DNA of 64,000 bases, taken from Variovorax sp. YR216. Its GTDB lineage: Bacteria > Pseudomonadota > Gammaproteobacteria > Burkholderiales > Burkholderiaceae_C. This document shows, piece by piece, positions 35,233-43,846 of this stretch. The notes under the pieces were generated by a model, which was not told the DNA's origin, did no database searches, and was given only the letters and a program-made list of their open reading frames with translations. The position numbers and the translations under genes were made by a program. Each line of letters begins with the position of its first letter. Position 1 is the stretch's first letter. The stretch is taken from NCBI RefSeq assembly GCF_900107745.1, contig NZ_FNRO01000025.1, positions 1 through 64,000 on the forward strand, read 5' to 3'.

Positions 35233-35631
35233 GGTCGCTCCCGTTGGCAGGAGCCCGGAGGCCCCCGCGTATCTACACGTGTTTCTCCACAGGACCAGCG
35301 CGTCAATTGGCCAATGCGACATGAGAACGTGATCGACTCTGTGGTTTGAGGCCGACCGACGGCGCGCCAGCCTCGTTTGGAAGATCCATGCCGTGATGCG
35401 GCGATCCGGTCGCCGGCACGCGTGTCCCGCAAACAAAGCCGGGCAAGGGCGCGATCCGTGTGCGATTCGATCGGTTCATCGGCGCGCAAGACACTACATT
35501 TCCGGGGGTGCCCGGCTCCGCTCTTACCCTGTTCGACGGCACCCGCTTGGTCGCAACAGCACATCAGAATCTTTCCGCGCCCCGGTGCGAGAGAACGAGC
35601 GCGTGTGGGAGCATGAAGCACAGGTGAACCG
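35233..35631. other. Intergenic, vap promoter remnant, no gene
   Basis: Near 35270 lies GTATCTACACGTGT, the kind of palindromic sequence found in vapBC promoters, now driving only the remnant. The remainder has no recognisable gene. Confidence 0.4.
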
Positions 35632-36510
35632 ATGCAACTCGACATCTTCGAAAACGGCCGCGAGGTGATGCTGAGGAACGACGTCGTGCACGCTCTCGAG
35701 CGACGCGACGCGTTGGCCGCCCTGCACGCTTGCGATCGCCTTTCCCAGGAATATCCTGACGACGAATCCCTGCCCTCGCTGCGCGTTCTGGCCGGCTACA
35801 TCGAGGCCGCCGAGGGCAACCGCGAAATTGCGTTTACCGACCACGCATCCTCACGCGAAGCGCGACGGATGCTGCAAGAGTCGATCCATGACGCTGCGCA
35901 CCGCACTTTCGGCAACCCGGGCTCCGGTGTCTGGCTCGCTGTGAGCTGGCAGGAACTCGCGCGTCGCGCCGGGTCGCTGGCGTTCGACGCCGCGGAACCG
36001 CGAGACCATGCGGCGCCACTATGGCTGCGCGCAGGCAACTGGGAGGCCGCCGCACGGGCGGTCGCCACCATTGAATCGTGGCGGCGCAAGCCGGTGCCAC
36101 TGGCCTGGATGGCCGAGGCCCGGTTGCACCTGCTCGGACTGCCAGCAACTTGGCCGTTGCTCGCGGAATTGGGGTGGCTGTCGCCAACGCTGTTGGAAGA
36201 CGTCGCACAACGCTCGCCCGACCCGCACTTGCCACGATTGATTCGCAGCTTCGAGGCGAGCACGGGTGGGGCCGAGATCGGCGACCTCAGCTGGCTCGCC
36301 GCATGGGCGCTCATCGAGCGCCCGGATCTTCGTGAGCATTTGGCAGCCACGCAGCCCTCGCAGCACACCCCGCCGGAGCAGGCGATGCGTCTGCTGGTGG
36401 AACTGCTGGGCCTGGAGCGGCAGGGTCGCCACTCCGACCTCGTTGCTCGACGCAAGGAACTGCGCGACCTTCAGCCTTCGCTCTATGCGGCGTACATGAG
36501 GAGTCGCTGA
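35632..36510 (+). CDS. Helical-repeat hypothetical plasmid protein
   Basis: 292 residues, almost entirely helical with repeated Ala/Leu/Trp pairs (ALHACDRLSQEYPDDESLPS, HAAPLWLRAGNWEAAARAVA), suggesting TPR-like helical hairpins. The last 35 codons (LLVELLGLERQGRHSDLVAR, KELRDLQPSLYAA) are duplicated at 37985-38118. No family recognised. Confidence 0.65.
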   Translation: MQLDIFENGREVMLRNDVVHALERRDALAALHACDRLSQEYPDDESLPSLRVLAGYIEAAEGNREIAFTDHASSREARRMLQESIHDAAHRTFGNPGSGVWLAVSWQELARRAGSLAFDAAEPRDHAAPLWLRAGNWEAAARAVATIESWRRKPVPLAWMAEARLHLLGLPATWPLLAELGWLSPTLLEDVAQRSPDPHLPRLIRSFEASTGGAEIGDLSWLAAWALIERPDLREHLAATQPSQHTPPEQAMRLLVELLGLERQGRHSDLVARRKELRDLQPSLYAAYMRSR

Positions 36511-36525
36511 CGACTGGCGCGTGAA

Positions 36526-36738
36526 CTACCCGCGGCCGGTCCCGCTTGCTTTAGCGGCGGCCGCTGCTTGGGCAACGCCCGCGGTCAGGGTCAGCCAAGT
36601 CTCATAGTCGAACAGCAGAGGCTGCCTTTTGGATCCCCGCCCACGCGAGGGCGCGCCCTTGCGACGAGCGCGCGCAGACGCGGCCCTCTCTTTCTCCGAA
36701 GGAAGCAACTCGAGGTTCCTGTGACGGTCTTTCGCCAT
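36526..36738 (-). CDS. Small basic protein
   Basis: 70 residues starting MAKDRHRNLELLPSEKERAA, Arg/Lys-rich in the middle (SARARRKGAPSRGRGSKRQP), then LFDYETWLTLTAGVAQAAAA. Convergent with the preceding gene. Function unknown. Confidence 0.5.
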   Translation of the reverse strand: MAKDRHRNLELLPSEKERAASARARRKGAPSRGRGSKRQPLLFDYETWLTLTAGVAQAAAAAKASGTGRG

Positions 36739-36808
36739 ACCGACAAGTGTCGCGGCTACGCTGGCAGAAAAGGCGCCCACGGCCCAAGGGGACAACTTTG
36801 GTAGTTCA

Positions 36809-37048
36809 TCAGAACGCGTGGCCCAGTCGCACGATCACGACCAGCGTGAGCGCCGCGAGCGCGAAGATGATTGCCACCGCAACGTTTTGCCGGAAGCGCC
36901 TTTGTGCCGCCGATTCATCGAGTCCAATGCTGCGCTCGATGGCAGCGAGATCTCGCGCTTCGGTCGACTCCACTGCGGCGTCCTGACTTTCGGGAAGGCT
37001 TCCGTCGATAGCCACATCGCTCCTACGCGCGCCGGGAGTGTCCGGCAT
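36809..37048 (-). CDS. Small single-pass membrane protein
   Basis: 79 residues: an acidic soluble part (ESTEARDLAAIERSIGLDES) and a C-terminal helix (VAVAIIFALAALTLVVIVRL), a tail-anchored type. Function unknown. Confidence 0.5.
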   Translation of the reverse strand: MPDTPGARRSDVAIDGSLPESQDAAVESTEARDLAAIERSIGLDESAAQRRFRQNVAVAIIFALAALTLVVIVRLGHAF

Positions 37049-37214
37049 CCATGCCGCATCGGAAGCGACAAACCCTTCTGCGTTCGTGACATCTGCGGCC
37101 GCAGACGATTTTCTCCGACCCTTCGCAGTTCGTGAGAAGGGATTCCCCGATGGCAGGAGCGACCGACGCTGAGTCAGTGATAAAACGACCAGTCAGTTTA
37201 TAGGGGAGCCCGCC

Positions 37215-37484
37215 GTGAACACTTGGTCTGTCCAGGACGCAAAAGCGCGGTTTAGCGAGTTCTTGGACAGTTGCCTGTCCGAAGGACCGCAGATGGTCAC
37301 TCGCCGTGGCACCGAGGCAGCGATTCTGGTACCTGCTGCGCAATGGAAGCAAATGCAGGCGGCTGCACGTCCTTCCCTCAAGGACTTGTTGCTGTCGGCA
37401 GTAGCTCGCACGGAACAACTGACCCCCGAACGCCAGCACCAGGGCGGGCATGCACGGCGTCGCCCCGTCAGGCCCCTGACCTAA
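37215..37484 (+). CDS. Phd/YefM-type antitoxin
   Basis: 89 residues: MNTWSVQDAKARFSEFLDSC and VTRRGTEAAILVPAAQWKQM are typical of Phd/YefM antitoxins, which bind DNA through the N-terminal domain and cover the toxin with the C-terminus. The partner vapC-like gene begins 10 bases later but is interrupted by two stops. Confidence 0.85.
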   Translation: MNTWSVQDAKARFSEFLDSCLSEGPQMVTRRGTEAAILVPAAQWKQMQAAARPSLKDLLLSAVARTEQLTPERQHQGGHARRRPVRPLT

Positions 37485-37493
37485 GGACGCGGC

Positions 37494-37913
37494 ATGTATC
37501 TGCTGGACACCAATGTCGTATTCGAGTTGCGCCGTCCCAAGCCGCATGGTGCGGTGGTAGCCTGACTGCAGTCAGTACCGGATGGCGAACTGCGCATTTC
37601 GGACGTCACCATCGATGAGATCCAAGCCGGTATCGAACTAACCCGAGAGCAGGATACGTGGAAGGCAGCCGAGATCGAGCAATAGGCTCAGCAAATGGCC
37701 GACGCATTCGAATTGCTATCGATGGATGCACAGACGTTTCGCATCTGGGCGCGCCTGATGCATCGCCGATCAGACACGCCCTACGAGGACGCGATGATCG
37801 CCGCCACGGCCATTCATCATCGCCTGACGGTTGTCACCCGAAACGTCGCAGACTTCAAGCAGTTCGACGTTCCCGTCTTCAATCCATTCGAGTTCCGTCA
37901 CGCGAAGAAGTGA
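37494..37913 (+). pseudogene. VapC/FitB-type PIN toxin with two in-frame stops
   Basis: The frame reads MYLLDTNVVFELRRPKPHGA, then TGA at 37563-37565, SVPDGELRISDVTIDEIQAG, then TAG at 37683-37685, and DAFELLSMDAQTFRIWARLM through AMIAATAIHHRLTVVTRN. The PIN residues (LLDTN, E of DEIQAG, D of YEDAMIAAT, N of TRN) are all kept. In related proteins Trp stands at both stop positions (VVAWL and EQWAQQ), so each is a single Trp-to-stop change. Confidence 0.85.
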
Positions 37914-37984
37914 GGAACGACAACGTGAACGGCTCGGTGCTCTCAGCCTACGATCCGCCTGGGTCCGGACAACCTGCTGCCCGG

Positions 37985-38118
37985 CAACACTTCTCGAACT
38001 CCTGGTGGAACTTCTCGGTCTGGAGCGGCAGGGTCGCCACTCCGACCTCGTTGCTCGACGCAAGGAACTGCGCGACCTGCAGCCGTCGCTGTATGCGGCG
38101 TCCATGAAGAGTCGCTAA
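37985..38118 (+). pseudogene. Duplicate 3' end of the 35632-36510 gene
   Basis: The stretch LLVELLGLERQGRHSDLVAR then KELRDLQPSLYAA and a stop repeats, at high nucleotide identity, the end of the gene at 35632-36510. The cassette between the copies (36.5-38.0 kb) holds two small genes and the phd-vapC locus. Confidence 0.75.
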
Positions 38119-38196
38119 CGAGTGCACCGGACGCCGCGCAGGGCGATCCATCTGCGGCCGGCCCCGTCTGCTTCGGGCGGGCGCAGCGAACCAACG

Positions 38197-39549
38197 CTAC
38201 TTACCCGCCTCCGCATCAAACAGCTGCCGATCAACCTTCCAGTCCGGCCCGTAGGTCGCGTCCGCATACGCGTAGACCACGGCCGAGCCGAGCAGCCCAT
38301 GGAGAACGTCTCCCTGCGCCGCCCGCCGGCTGATGACAGCATTCAGGGCACCCTTGCGCGCCAAGTCCTGCAACGCGCGGTTGACCCACTTCTGCAAAGT
38401 CGTCGCGTCGAGCGCCGCGACCTCTTGCTTCATTCCCTCGATGCGCTCGCGCAACCAAGTCGACTTGTCGCTTGCCGACGGCTGCACCGGCCGCGCGGGC
38501 GGCGCCTCGGGAACGCTTGGGGAAGAAGGAGCAATCGCCGGCGGCGCACCCTCCTCCGCGCCGTTCCGTAGCAAGGACCGCAAATACGAGAAGGCGTTCT
38601 CAATCGAGCGCAGATTCTTGCTCGCCGCCCGCCTCTCCAGGACGGCGATCTGCTCGCGCACACGATCGTCCCCGAATTCCTTGATCAGCCCTTCCAGCTT
38701 GATCTCCCGAATTCCCAAGGTCTCGGCGCGAAAAATCAGATTCGCATCCACCGGCTGTGCGGCAGCAGGCTGCGGCACCGCGGCCACCCTCTTCTTTCGC
38801 ACGGCGAACTGCACTTCGTTGATCAACCTTCCCTGCTTGTGCTCGATCAACTCGATCTCGAGCTCGGTCTCGGCGTTAATTTCCAGCACCGCGTCCTTGA
38901 CCCGTTCGTTCTTGAACTTGCGCCACTCGCGCCGCTCGGGCCCTGGGCCATTGCTCAAGGCATCGACCCACCAGGCCACCGGCTTGCGGCTCGTCACCCC
39001 GCTGGGATTGTCCCGATAGCGCACACAGATCTCGTAGAGCGCGACCGCGGTGTACGACCCCAGCTTGCCGAGCACCTCGAGATCGATCGTTGCCCAGCGT
39101 TGCGGCTCGCGAAGCGCGGACATGATGGTTGGCGGGTAGGACCAGCTGACCCAGTTTTCGCCGCGTCGCACTTCGAGCGCCACCTCAGACAACATCGAGA
39201 AACCGCGCCACTTGACCCCATCTCCAGGCGCCGTCGACTCCCAGTCGACTTCCAGGCTGCGCATCTCGATCAGATAGCGCTTCGCCGCCGTCCGCTCGCT
39301 GCCGCTCGACCCGGTGGTGCGCAGCACCGCCGCCAGCGGGGCCTCGAACATGAAATCGGCCGTTGGCATCGTTGGCATGGCAACCAGGCGCGTCTGCGCG
39401 ATCTGCAGGAGCGCCGTGTAGATGCGTCGGCCAGTGAGCGTCACGCGAGCCGAGCGCGGCATCATGACGATCATCTCGTGCGGCTTGCGCAACTCGAGCG
39501 GCTCCTCCGAACCGGAAACCTGGGTGACGATGTTCGTTGACGCGCTCAT
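38197..39549 (-). CDS. Replication initiator protein, Rep_3/RepB type
   Basis: 450 residues starting MSASTNIVTQVSGSEEPLEL. The two winged-helix domains of PF01051 are suggested by LTGRRIYTALLQIAQTRLVA, SYTAVALYEICVRYRDN and GRLINEVQFAVRKK. The C-terminal third is an added helical region. Rep_3 proteins bind iterons as monomers to open the origin and as dimers to an inverted repeat to repress their own gene. Both kinds of site lie just upstream, which supports the call. The frame extends to 39636, but that part overlaps the operator. Confidence 0.85.
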   Translation of the reverse strand: MSASTNIVTQVSGSEEPLELRKPHEMIVMMPRSARVTLTGRRIYTALLQIAQTRLVAMPTMPTADFMFEAPLAAVLRTTGSSGSERTAAKRYLIEMRSLEVDWESTAPGDGVKWRGFSMLSEVALEVRRGENWVSWSYPPTIMSALREPQRWATIDLEVLGKLGSYTAVALYEICVRYRDNPSGVTSRKPVAWWVDALSNGPGPERREWRKFKNERVKDAVLEINAETELEIELIEHKQGRLINEVQFAVRKKRVAAVPQPAAAQPVDANLIFRAETLGIREIKLEGLIKEFGDDRVREQIAVLERRAASKNLRSIENAFSYLRSLLRNGAEEGAPPAIAPSSPSVPEAPPARPVQPSASDKSTWLRERIEGMKQEVAALDATTLQKWVNRALQDLARKGALNAVISRRAAQGDVLHGLLGSAVVYAYADATYGPDWKVDRQLFDAEAGK

Positions 39550-39564
39550 GGGGGTCTGATCGTA

Positions 39565-39584
39565 TGTCCAACTCCGCTTGGACA
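39565..39584 (-). promoter_or_regulatory. Inverted-repeat operator of the rep gene
   Basis: TGTCCAA-N6-TTGGACA is a perfect inverted repeat 15 bases ahead of the rep start. The half-site TTGGACA/TGGACA matches the TGGACA part of the iterons, the known layout for Rep_3 autoregulation by Rep dimers. Confidence 0.7.
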
Positions 39585-39657
39585 CAAGACGGCACCTACC
39601 ACGCGGGCGCCTCGAAGCTCGGAAGACCGCGGACAACGACGTCCGGGCGAGTTTGGG

Positions 39658-39939
39658 CGATTAAAAGCTGGACATTTTGCCGTCCCCGGACCGGAGGCGA
39701 TCGCCGACCGAGGCGATCAAAACCCGGACACTTCGCACTTCAACCCATCTCGGGCTCTGTTTTGGGGTCGATTAGAAGCTGGACATTGCGCTTCAGACGC
39801 CACTTTGAGGCCCTTCCACCAGCGATATGGCGCCCTGTGGATATCTACCCCCGCCCCGATCAGCTTCCGGACAGCTGCCGATCAGAACACGGACGGCTCC
39901 GATCAAAACCTGGACGCATGCGATCAGAGTCTGGACACT
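39658..39939 (+). other. oriV: Iteron origin of replication (oriV)
   Basis: Seven direct repeats of the form CGATYARNRNCYGGACRNN start at 39658, 39714, 39769, 39857, 39879, 39900 and 39921. The last four are spaced 21-22 bp (two helical turns), the first three about 56 bp. An A+T-rich stretch follows (39955-40035) and is the likely unwinding region. The position between rep and parA is standard. Confidence 0.85.
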
Positions 39940-39958
39940 TCATCCAGCAGACCGCATG

Positions 39959-39971
39959 TAAGTCATTGATT
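39959..39971 (-). promoter_or_regulatory. IHF-consensus site at the oriV A+T-rich region
   Basis: On the minus strand this reads AATCAATGACTTA, a full match to WATCAANNNNTTR and identical to the site at oriT. It sits 20 bases after the last iteron, where IHF bending assists opening in other iteron plasmids. Confidence 0.6.
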
Positions 39972-40175
39972 TATAAGAAGAAATTCCAATCAAGCGCAAG
40001 CTTAATCTATTTAAGGTATTTAAGACTTCTTCTTAATCTCGGGGGATCTTGAGCAAGAAACCTCCTTCTGGCCCCTGCCAAGACCTCAAGGAAACCGAGA
40101 TGCGCACGCGATTCTTCGTTTTTTCGAAGGTGGTTGGCATAATCGCACGACACTCAAACTTTCAAGGCAGATATC

Positions 40176-41372
40176 GTGGACATTAAGAAGACCATCCGAC
40201 GACAGAACCTTGAGGATATCGAGCACCAAGCACATAAGGTTGCCGGCATGATGGAGCGGATCCGCGCCGCGATGCTGGCGCCGACCGCCGCGAAGTCTGC
40301 TCCAACCCTCAAGGCAGTGCAACTGGCCGAGCTCTGCGGCGTCGACAAATCCAAGATTGCGTATCGCCTGACGCGGGGCGACCTGCCCGCTGGCGAAATT
40401 CATGGCAACAGCCGTGAGTGGACCATGGCGGAGTCGCAGGTCTGGGCTCGTGAACTGCGTGCCGAGCACCTGCGTCCTGAGGGCGCCGCTGGCATCACGA
40501 TCACCGTGGCGAACTTCAAGGGCGGCGTCGCCAAGACCACCTCCGCCGTGACGCTTGCGCAGGGCCTGTCGATGCGCGGCCACAGGGTTCTCCTGGTCGA
40601 TCTGGATCCCCAGGGTTCGGCTACCACGCTGTTTGGTGTGTTGCCCGATGCCGAGGTGGAGACCGAGCACACGGCGATGTCCCTGTTCACCGGAGAGCAG
40701 GACGATCTTCAGTACGCGATTCGCCCAACCTACTGGCCCAACATCGACCTGGTGTGTGCCGCACCCCTCCTCTACGGTGCCGAGTTCCATCTGCCAGCGC
40801 GGCAGGCTCGCGACCCCGGCTTCGAGTTCTGGCGGGTGCTGGACCGAGGGCTGGATCTCACCCGGGAAAAGTACGACGCCATCGTGATCGACACCCCACC
40901 CTCCTTGAGCTATGTGACGATCAATGCGCTGATGGCGGCCGATGGGGTGATCATGCCCCTGCCCCCTTCGGCCCTTGACTTCTCGAGCTCGGCCCAGTTC
41001 TGGGACTTGTTCTCCGACCTCTGCAACCAGCTTGTGCGAAGCCGCGGCAAGGACAAGAGCTTTGAATTCATCGATGTGCTGCTCTCGCGTGTCGAGCCTT
41101 CCGACACCGCCAGTTCGGTGGTGCGGCAGTGGATCCTCGAAGGCTATGGCGATAAGGTCCTGCCGATCGAAATCCCCAAGACGTCCGTCGCCGCCACGGC
41201 GAGTGCCGAGTTCGGGACGGTCTACGACTTGCCCCGCGGTTCGGTGAATTCGAAGACCTTCTCTCGCGCGCGTGTTGCCTACGATCGCATGTGCGAACTG
41301 ATTGAGCAGCAGATCGAAGCGGTTTGGGCCCGCCAAGTGGCGGAACGACAAATCCTGGAAACGGCGGCCTGA
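40176..41372 (+). CDS. parA: Partition ATPase ParA (type Ia)
   Basis: 398 residues, GTG start with AAGG upstream. An N-terminal helix-turn-helix region (KAVQLAELCGVDKSKIAYRL) is followed by the deviant Walker A motif FKGGVAKTTSAVTLAQG, LLVDLDPQGSATT (Walker A') and YDAIVIDTPPSLSYVTINAL (Walker B). The N-terminal extension makes it type Ia, which also represses the par operon. parB starts one base after the stop. Confidence 0.95.
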   Translation: MDIKKTIRRQNLEDIEHQAHKVAGMMERIRAAMLAPTAAKSAPTLKAVQLAELCGVDKSKIAYRLTRGDLPAGEIHGNSREWTMAESQVWARELRAEHLRPEGAAGITITVANFKGGVAKTTSAVTLAQGLSMRGHRVLLVDLDPQGSATTLFGVLPDAEVETEHTAMSLFTGEQDDLQYAIRPTYWPNIDLVCAAPLLYGAEFHLPARQARDPGFEFWRVLDRGLDLTREKYDAIVIDTPPSLSYVTINALMAADGVIMPLPPSALDFSSSAQFWDLFSDLCNQLVRSRGKDKSFEFIDVLLSRVEPSDTASSVVRQWILEGYGDKVLPIEIPKTSVAATASAEFGTVYDLPRGSVNSKTFSRARVAYDRMCELIEQQIEAVWARQVAERQILETAA

Positions 41373-41373
41373 T

Positions 41374-42423
41374 ATGGGACTCAAGGACAAGGCATCCAAG
41401 ATCGATTTCGCCTCGTTGATGCCGGTACCGCCGCTCAACCCCGAAGCAGCGAAGCCAAAGACTGCGCCCGGCGCCATGATGGCGCTGGCCAATGATCAGC
41501 GCTCCGAACTGCTGCGTGAGAACGACGTTCTGCGCCAGCAGGCGGCCAAGTCGGTTGAATTGGAAGGCCGGCTGCAGAGCGCGGTTGAGGAACTTCAGAG
41601 TTGGGACGGCGCGAAAGCGACCCGGCTGCTCGATCCCAAGGCCATCAAGCGTAGCGTCTATGCGAACCGCCATGAGTCCAGCTTCAAAAGCGAAGGCTTC
41701 GAAGCGCTGAAGCGGGAGATCAAGGAGGCCGGTGGGAACGTGCAGCCGATCAAGGTGAGGGCGGTGGCCAACCCAGGTGACGGACCGCAATTTGAGATCG
41801 TCTTCGGGCATCGCCGCCACGAGGCCTGTTCGCAACTGGGGCTGCCGGTCCTGGCATTCGTGGACAACCTTGATGACCAGGCGCTATTCGAAGCGATGGA
41901 GCGCGAGAACCGGGAGCGTGCCGACCTGTCCGCGTGGGAGCAGGGGGTCATGTATGCCCGTGCCCTGGATCGAGGCCTTTACCCCTCGATTCGCCAACTC
42001 GCCTCTGCGATCGGGGTCGATGCAACTAATCTGTCGAAGGCGCTGGTCTTGGCGCGGCTGCCGGGGAAGGTGCTGGACGCGTTTGCGTCGCCATTGGACC
42101 TGCAGTTCCGCTGGTCGACTGCATTCAAGACGGCCATCGAAAGCGATTTGGCAGGCTTGGAAAGCAGGGCGGCCAAGATCATCTCCAACCGCAGCGGCAT
42201 GACGCCGAAGCAGATTTTTGCGGCGCTGACCGGACCGCAGGAGAGCCCTGTCCAGGCGCAAGCGCCGGCGACGGTGCAGGCTTTTGAAAGAGAAGGCAAG
42301 ACCGTTGCTACGATGAAGATTGATGGGGAAGGGCGCTCGGTAATCCGAATCCACGTGCGATTGACGAGTGCCCGTCAACGCGAACTAGCCAAACTGCTGG
42401 AGCGTTTCGTGGACGCAAGTTGA
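41374..42423 (+). CDS. parB: Partition protein ParB
   Basis: 349 residues. The ParB domain carries VFGHRRHEACSQLGLPVLAF and MERENRERADLSAWEQGVMY; the CTP-binding GxRRxxA-type box is GHRRHEA. The helix-turn-helix is YPSIRQLASAIGVDATNLSK. The N-terminal coiled coil is preceded by a segment that can bind ParA. It is followed by a terminator and the palindrome array that must be its binding site. Confidence 0.94.
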   Translation: MGLKDKASKIDFASLMPVPPLNPEAAKPKTAPGAMMALANDQRSELLRENDVLRQQAAKSVELEGRLQSAVEELQSWDGAKATRLLDPKAIKRSVYANRHESSFKSEGFEALKREIKEAGGNVQPIKVRAVANPGDGPQFEIVFGHRRHEACSQLGLPVLAFVDNLDDQALFEAMERENRERADLSAWEQGVMYARALDRGLYPSIRQLASAIGVDATNLSKALVLARLPGKVLDAFASPLDLQFRWSTAFKTAIESDLAGLESRAAKIISNRSGMTPKQIFAALTGPQESPVQAQAPATVQAFEREGKTVATMKIDGEGRSVIRIHVRLTSARQRELAKLLERFVDAS

Positions 42424-42447
42424 GCCGTCCTTCACTTCCATGAATCA

Positions 42448-42470
42448 GGGGCGCATTGGCGCCCCTTTTT
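42448..42470 (+). terminator. Intrinsic terminator of the parAB operon
   Basis: GGGGCGC-ATTG-GCGCCCC followed by TTTTT, 25 bases after the parB stop. A textbook hairpin that insulates parAB from the centromere array. Confidence 0.85.
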
Positions 42471-42495
42471 CTTGTTGCCGCACGCGTGCGAGGGT

Positions 42496-43093
42496 GTAGT
42501 ACGGTACTACGCCCTGATGCTGGAGGGGCCCTGTGGCATTCGAGTGCCGGGCCCCCTCGGAGCAACGAGATGCCGTAGTACGGTACTACACCCAGTTTCG
42601 AGGCCTATCCGTGCGACCGGAAAGGGAGGGAGAGCAGGGGTGTAGTACGGTACTACGCCCCAATGCTGGAGGGCCCCTGCGTCATCCGAGTGCGGGGCAC
42701 CCTCGGAGCAACGAGACGCCGTAGTACGGTACTACACCCAGTTTCGAGGCCTATCCGTGCGACCGGAAAGGGAGGGAGAGCAGGGGTGTAGTACCGTACT
42801 ACGCCCCAATGCTGGAGGGCCCCTGCGCCATCCGAGTGCGGGGCACCCTCGGAGCAACGAGATGCCGTAGTACGGTACTACACCCAGTTTCGAAGCCTAT
42901 CCGTGCGACCGGAGGGGATGGAGCGCAGGGGCGTAGTACCGTGCTGCGCCCCGATGCTGGAGGGGGCCCTGTGGCATCCGAGTGCCGGGCCCCCTCGGAG
43001 CAACGAGATGCCGTAGTACGGTACTACACCCAGTTTCGAGGCCTATCCGTGCAACCGGGAGGGGTGGAGGGCAGGGGCGTAGTACCGTACTAC
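42496..43093. repeat. parS: Centromere array (parS): nine palindromes in tandem units
   Basis: GTAGTACSGTACTAC palindromes start at 42496, 42575, 42642, 42721, 42788, 42867, 42933 (imperfect), 43013 and 43079. The alternating spacing of 79 and 67 bp gives a unit of about 146 bp, repeated four times with one final site. Each unit has a second conserved part with a GC-rich inverted repeat (GGGCCC/GGGCCCC around GTGCC). The place directly after parB and the self-complementary sites indicate ParB binding. Confidence 0.9.
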
Positions 43094-43379
43094 GGCCAAG
43101 CTGTATCGGCCGCTGCGTGCTGCGCCCGCGGCGCGAGGGTCGCGCCCCTTCTAGAGGTAAACGCGACTGCCAAGGGAGTGCACTTTGAGTTCAAAGTCGG
43201 CAGCCACCTGGGCAAGGCCGTGCAGACCGCCGATGGCGGGGCTGACGATTGCTATCGCTGGTTAGGTTTTTCGGCCAGCTCGCGGGGAGGAAATCGTTCA
43301 CACGCTGCGAGGCCCGATTGGGAATCAGAAACCTGCGAACTAGCGATTGCTGGCCTATTTGGGGTTGCCAAGGCAGGCC

Positions 43380-43394
43380 GGCAACCGGGTTGCC
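43380..43394. promoter_or_regulatory. Palindrome GGCAACCGGGTTGCC, site 1
   Basis: A perfect 7+1+7 palindrome with a GGTTGCC half-site 17 bases before it. The same sequence with C in the centre occurs at 43525. It may be bound by a regulator or a second partition-type protein. Confidence 0.5.
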
Positions 43395-43524
43395 AGACGC
43401 AAGTCGAAGGCTGGACCGCAAGTCCATGCGGGGCGCTCACACGATATTCCATGCCCTTCTCATCTTCTCATCGGGTCCAAACTGGGACGTTGGGCGGGGG
43501 CTAGATCCCGTTGAAAGAAACGGT

Positions 43525-43539
43525 GGCAACCCGGTTGCC
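43525..43539. promoter_or_regulatory. Palindrome GGCAACCCGGTTGCC, site 2
   Basis: Same palindrome as at 43380, 145 bp further on. The distance is close to the 146-bp unit of the centromere array. Confidence 0.5.
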
Positions 43540-43831
43540 ATGTCGCGCTGACGAGTCCACACGGCCTGCTCAGGATAGGGTGTCTCCACGGTCTCGCCCC
43601 GAGGCGCCAACGAAAGCTGCGCAATGAACGTGCCGGCAAGCTAGTCAAGATCCGGCGGCTCGCGCAGCGTCCTATGAAGGCAATATGCCTCGCGTGGTTG
43701 CCAGCCATCGGGTTCCGAAATGTGCTGGTCGTCGTTCCCACCGCCTTTAGACGTTCGGCTTCTGCGGGGAAAGGCGCCGCTGGAGATTCAGGTCAGTGAG
43801 CAAAGCTGGACGCGGAGGAAGAGTCCGGGGC

Positions 43832-43846
43832 GTAGTACCGTACTAC
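43832..43846. repeat. Outlying parS-like palindrome
   Basis: GTAGTACCGTACTAC, identical to array members, about 740 bp beyond the array and without the rest of the repeat unit. Confidence 0.8.

Noticed and set aside
37563-37685. Programmed recoding or selenocysteine at the two vapC stops
   Set aside because: One stop is TGA and the other TAG, both at expected Trp positions; simple point mutations explain both.
40086-41492. 468-codon open frame opposite parA
   Set aside because: It is antisense to parA, with no ribosome binding site or domain.
42496-43093. CRISPR array
   Set aside because: The repeats are palindromic 15-mers inside larger 146-bp tandem units; the spacers are themselves repeated, and no cas genes are present. 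It fits a partition site.
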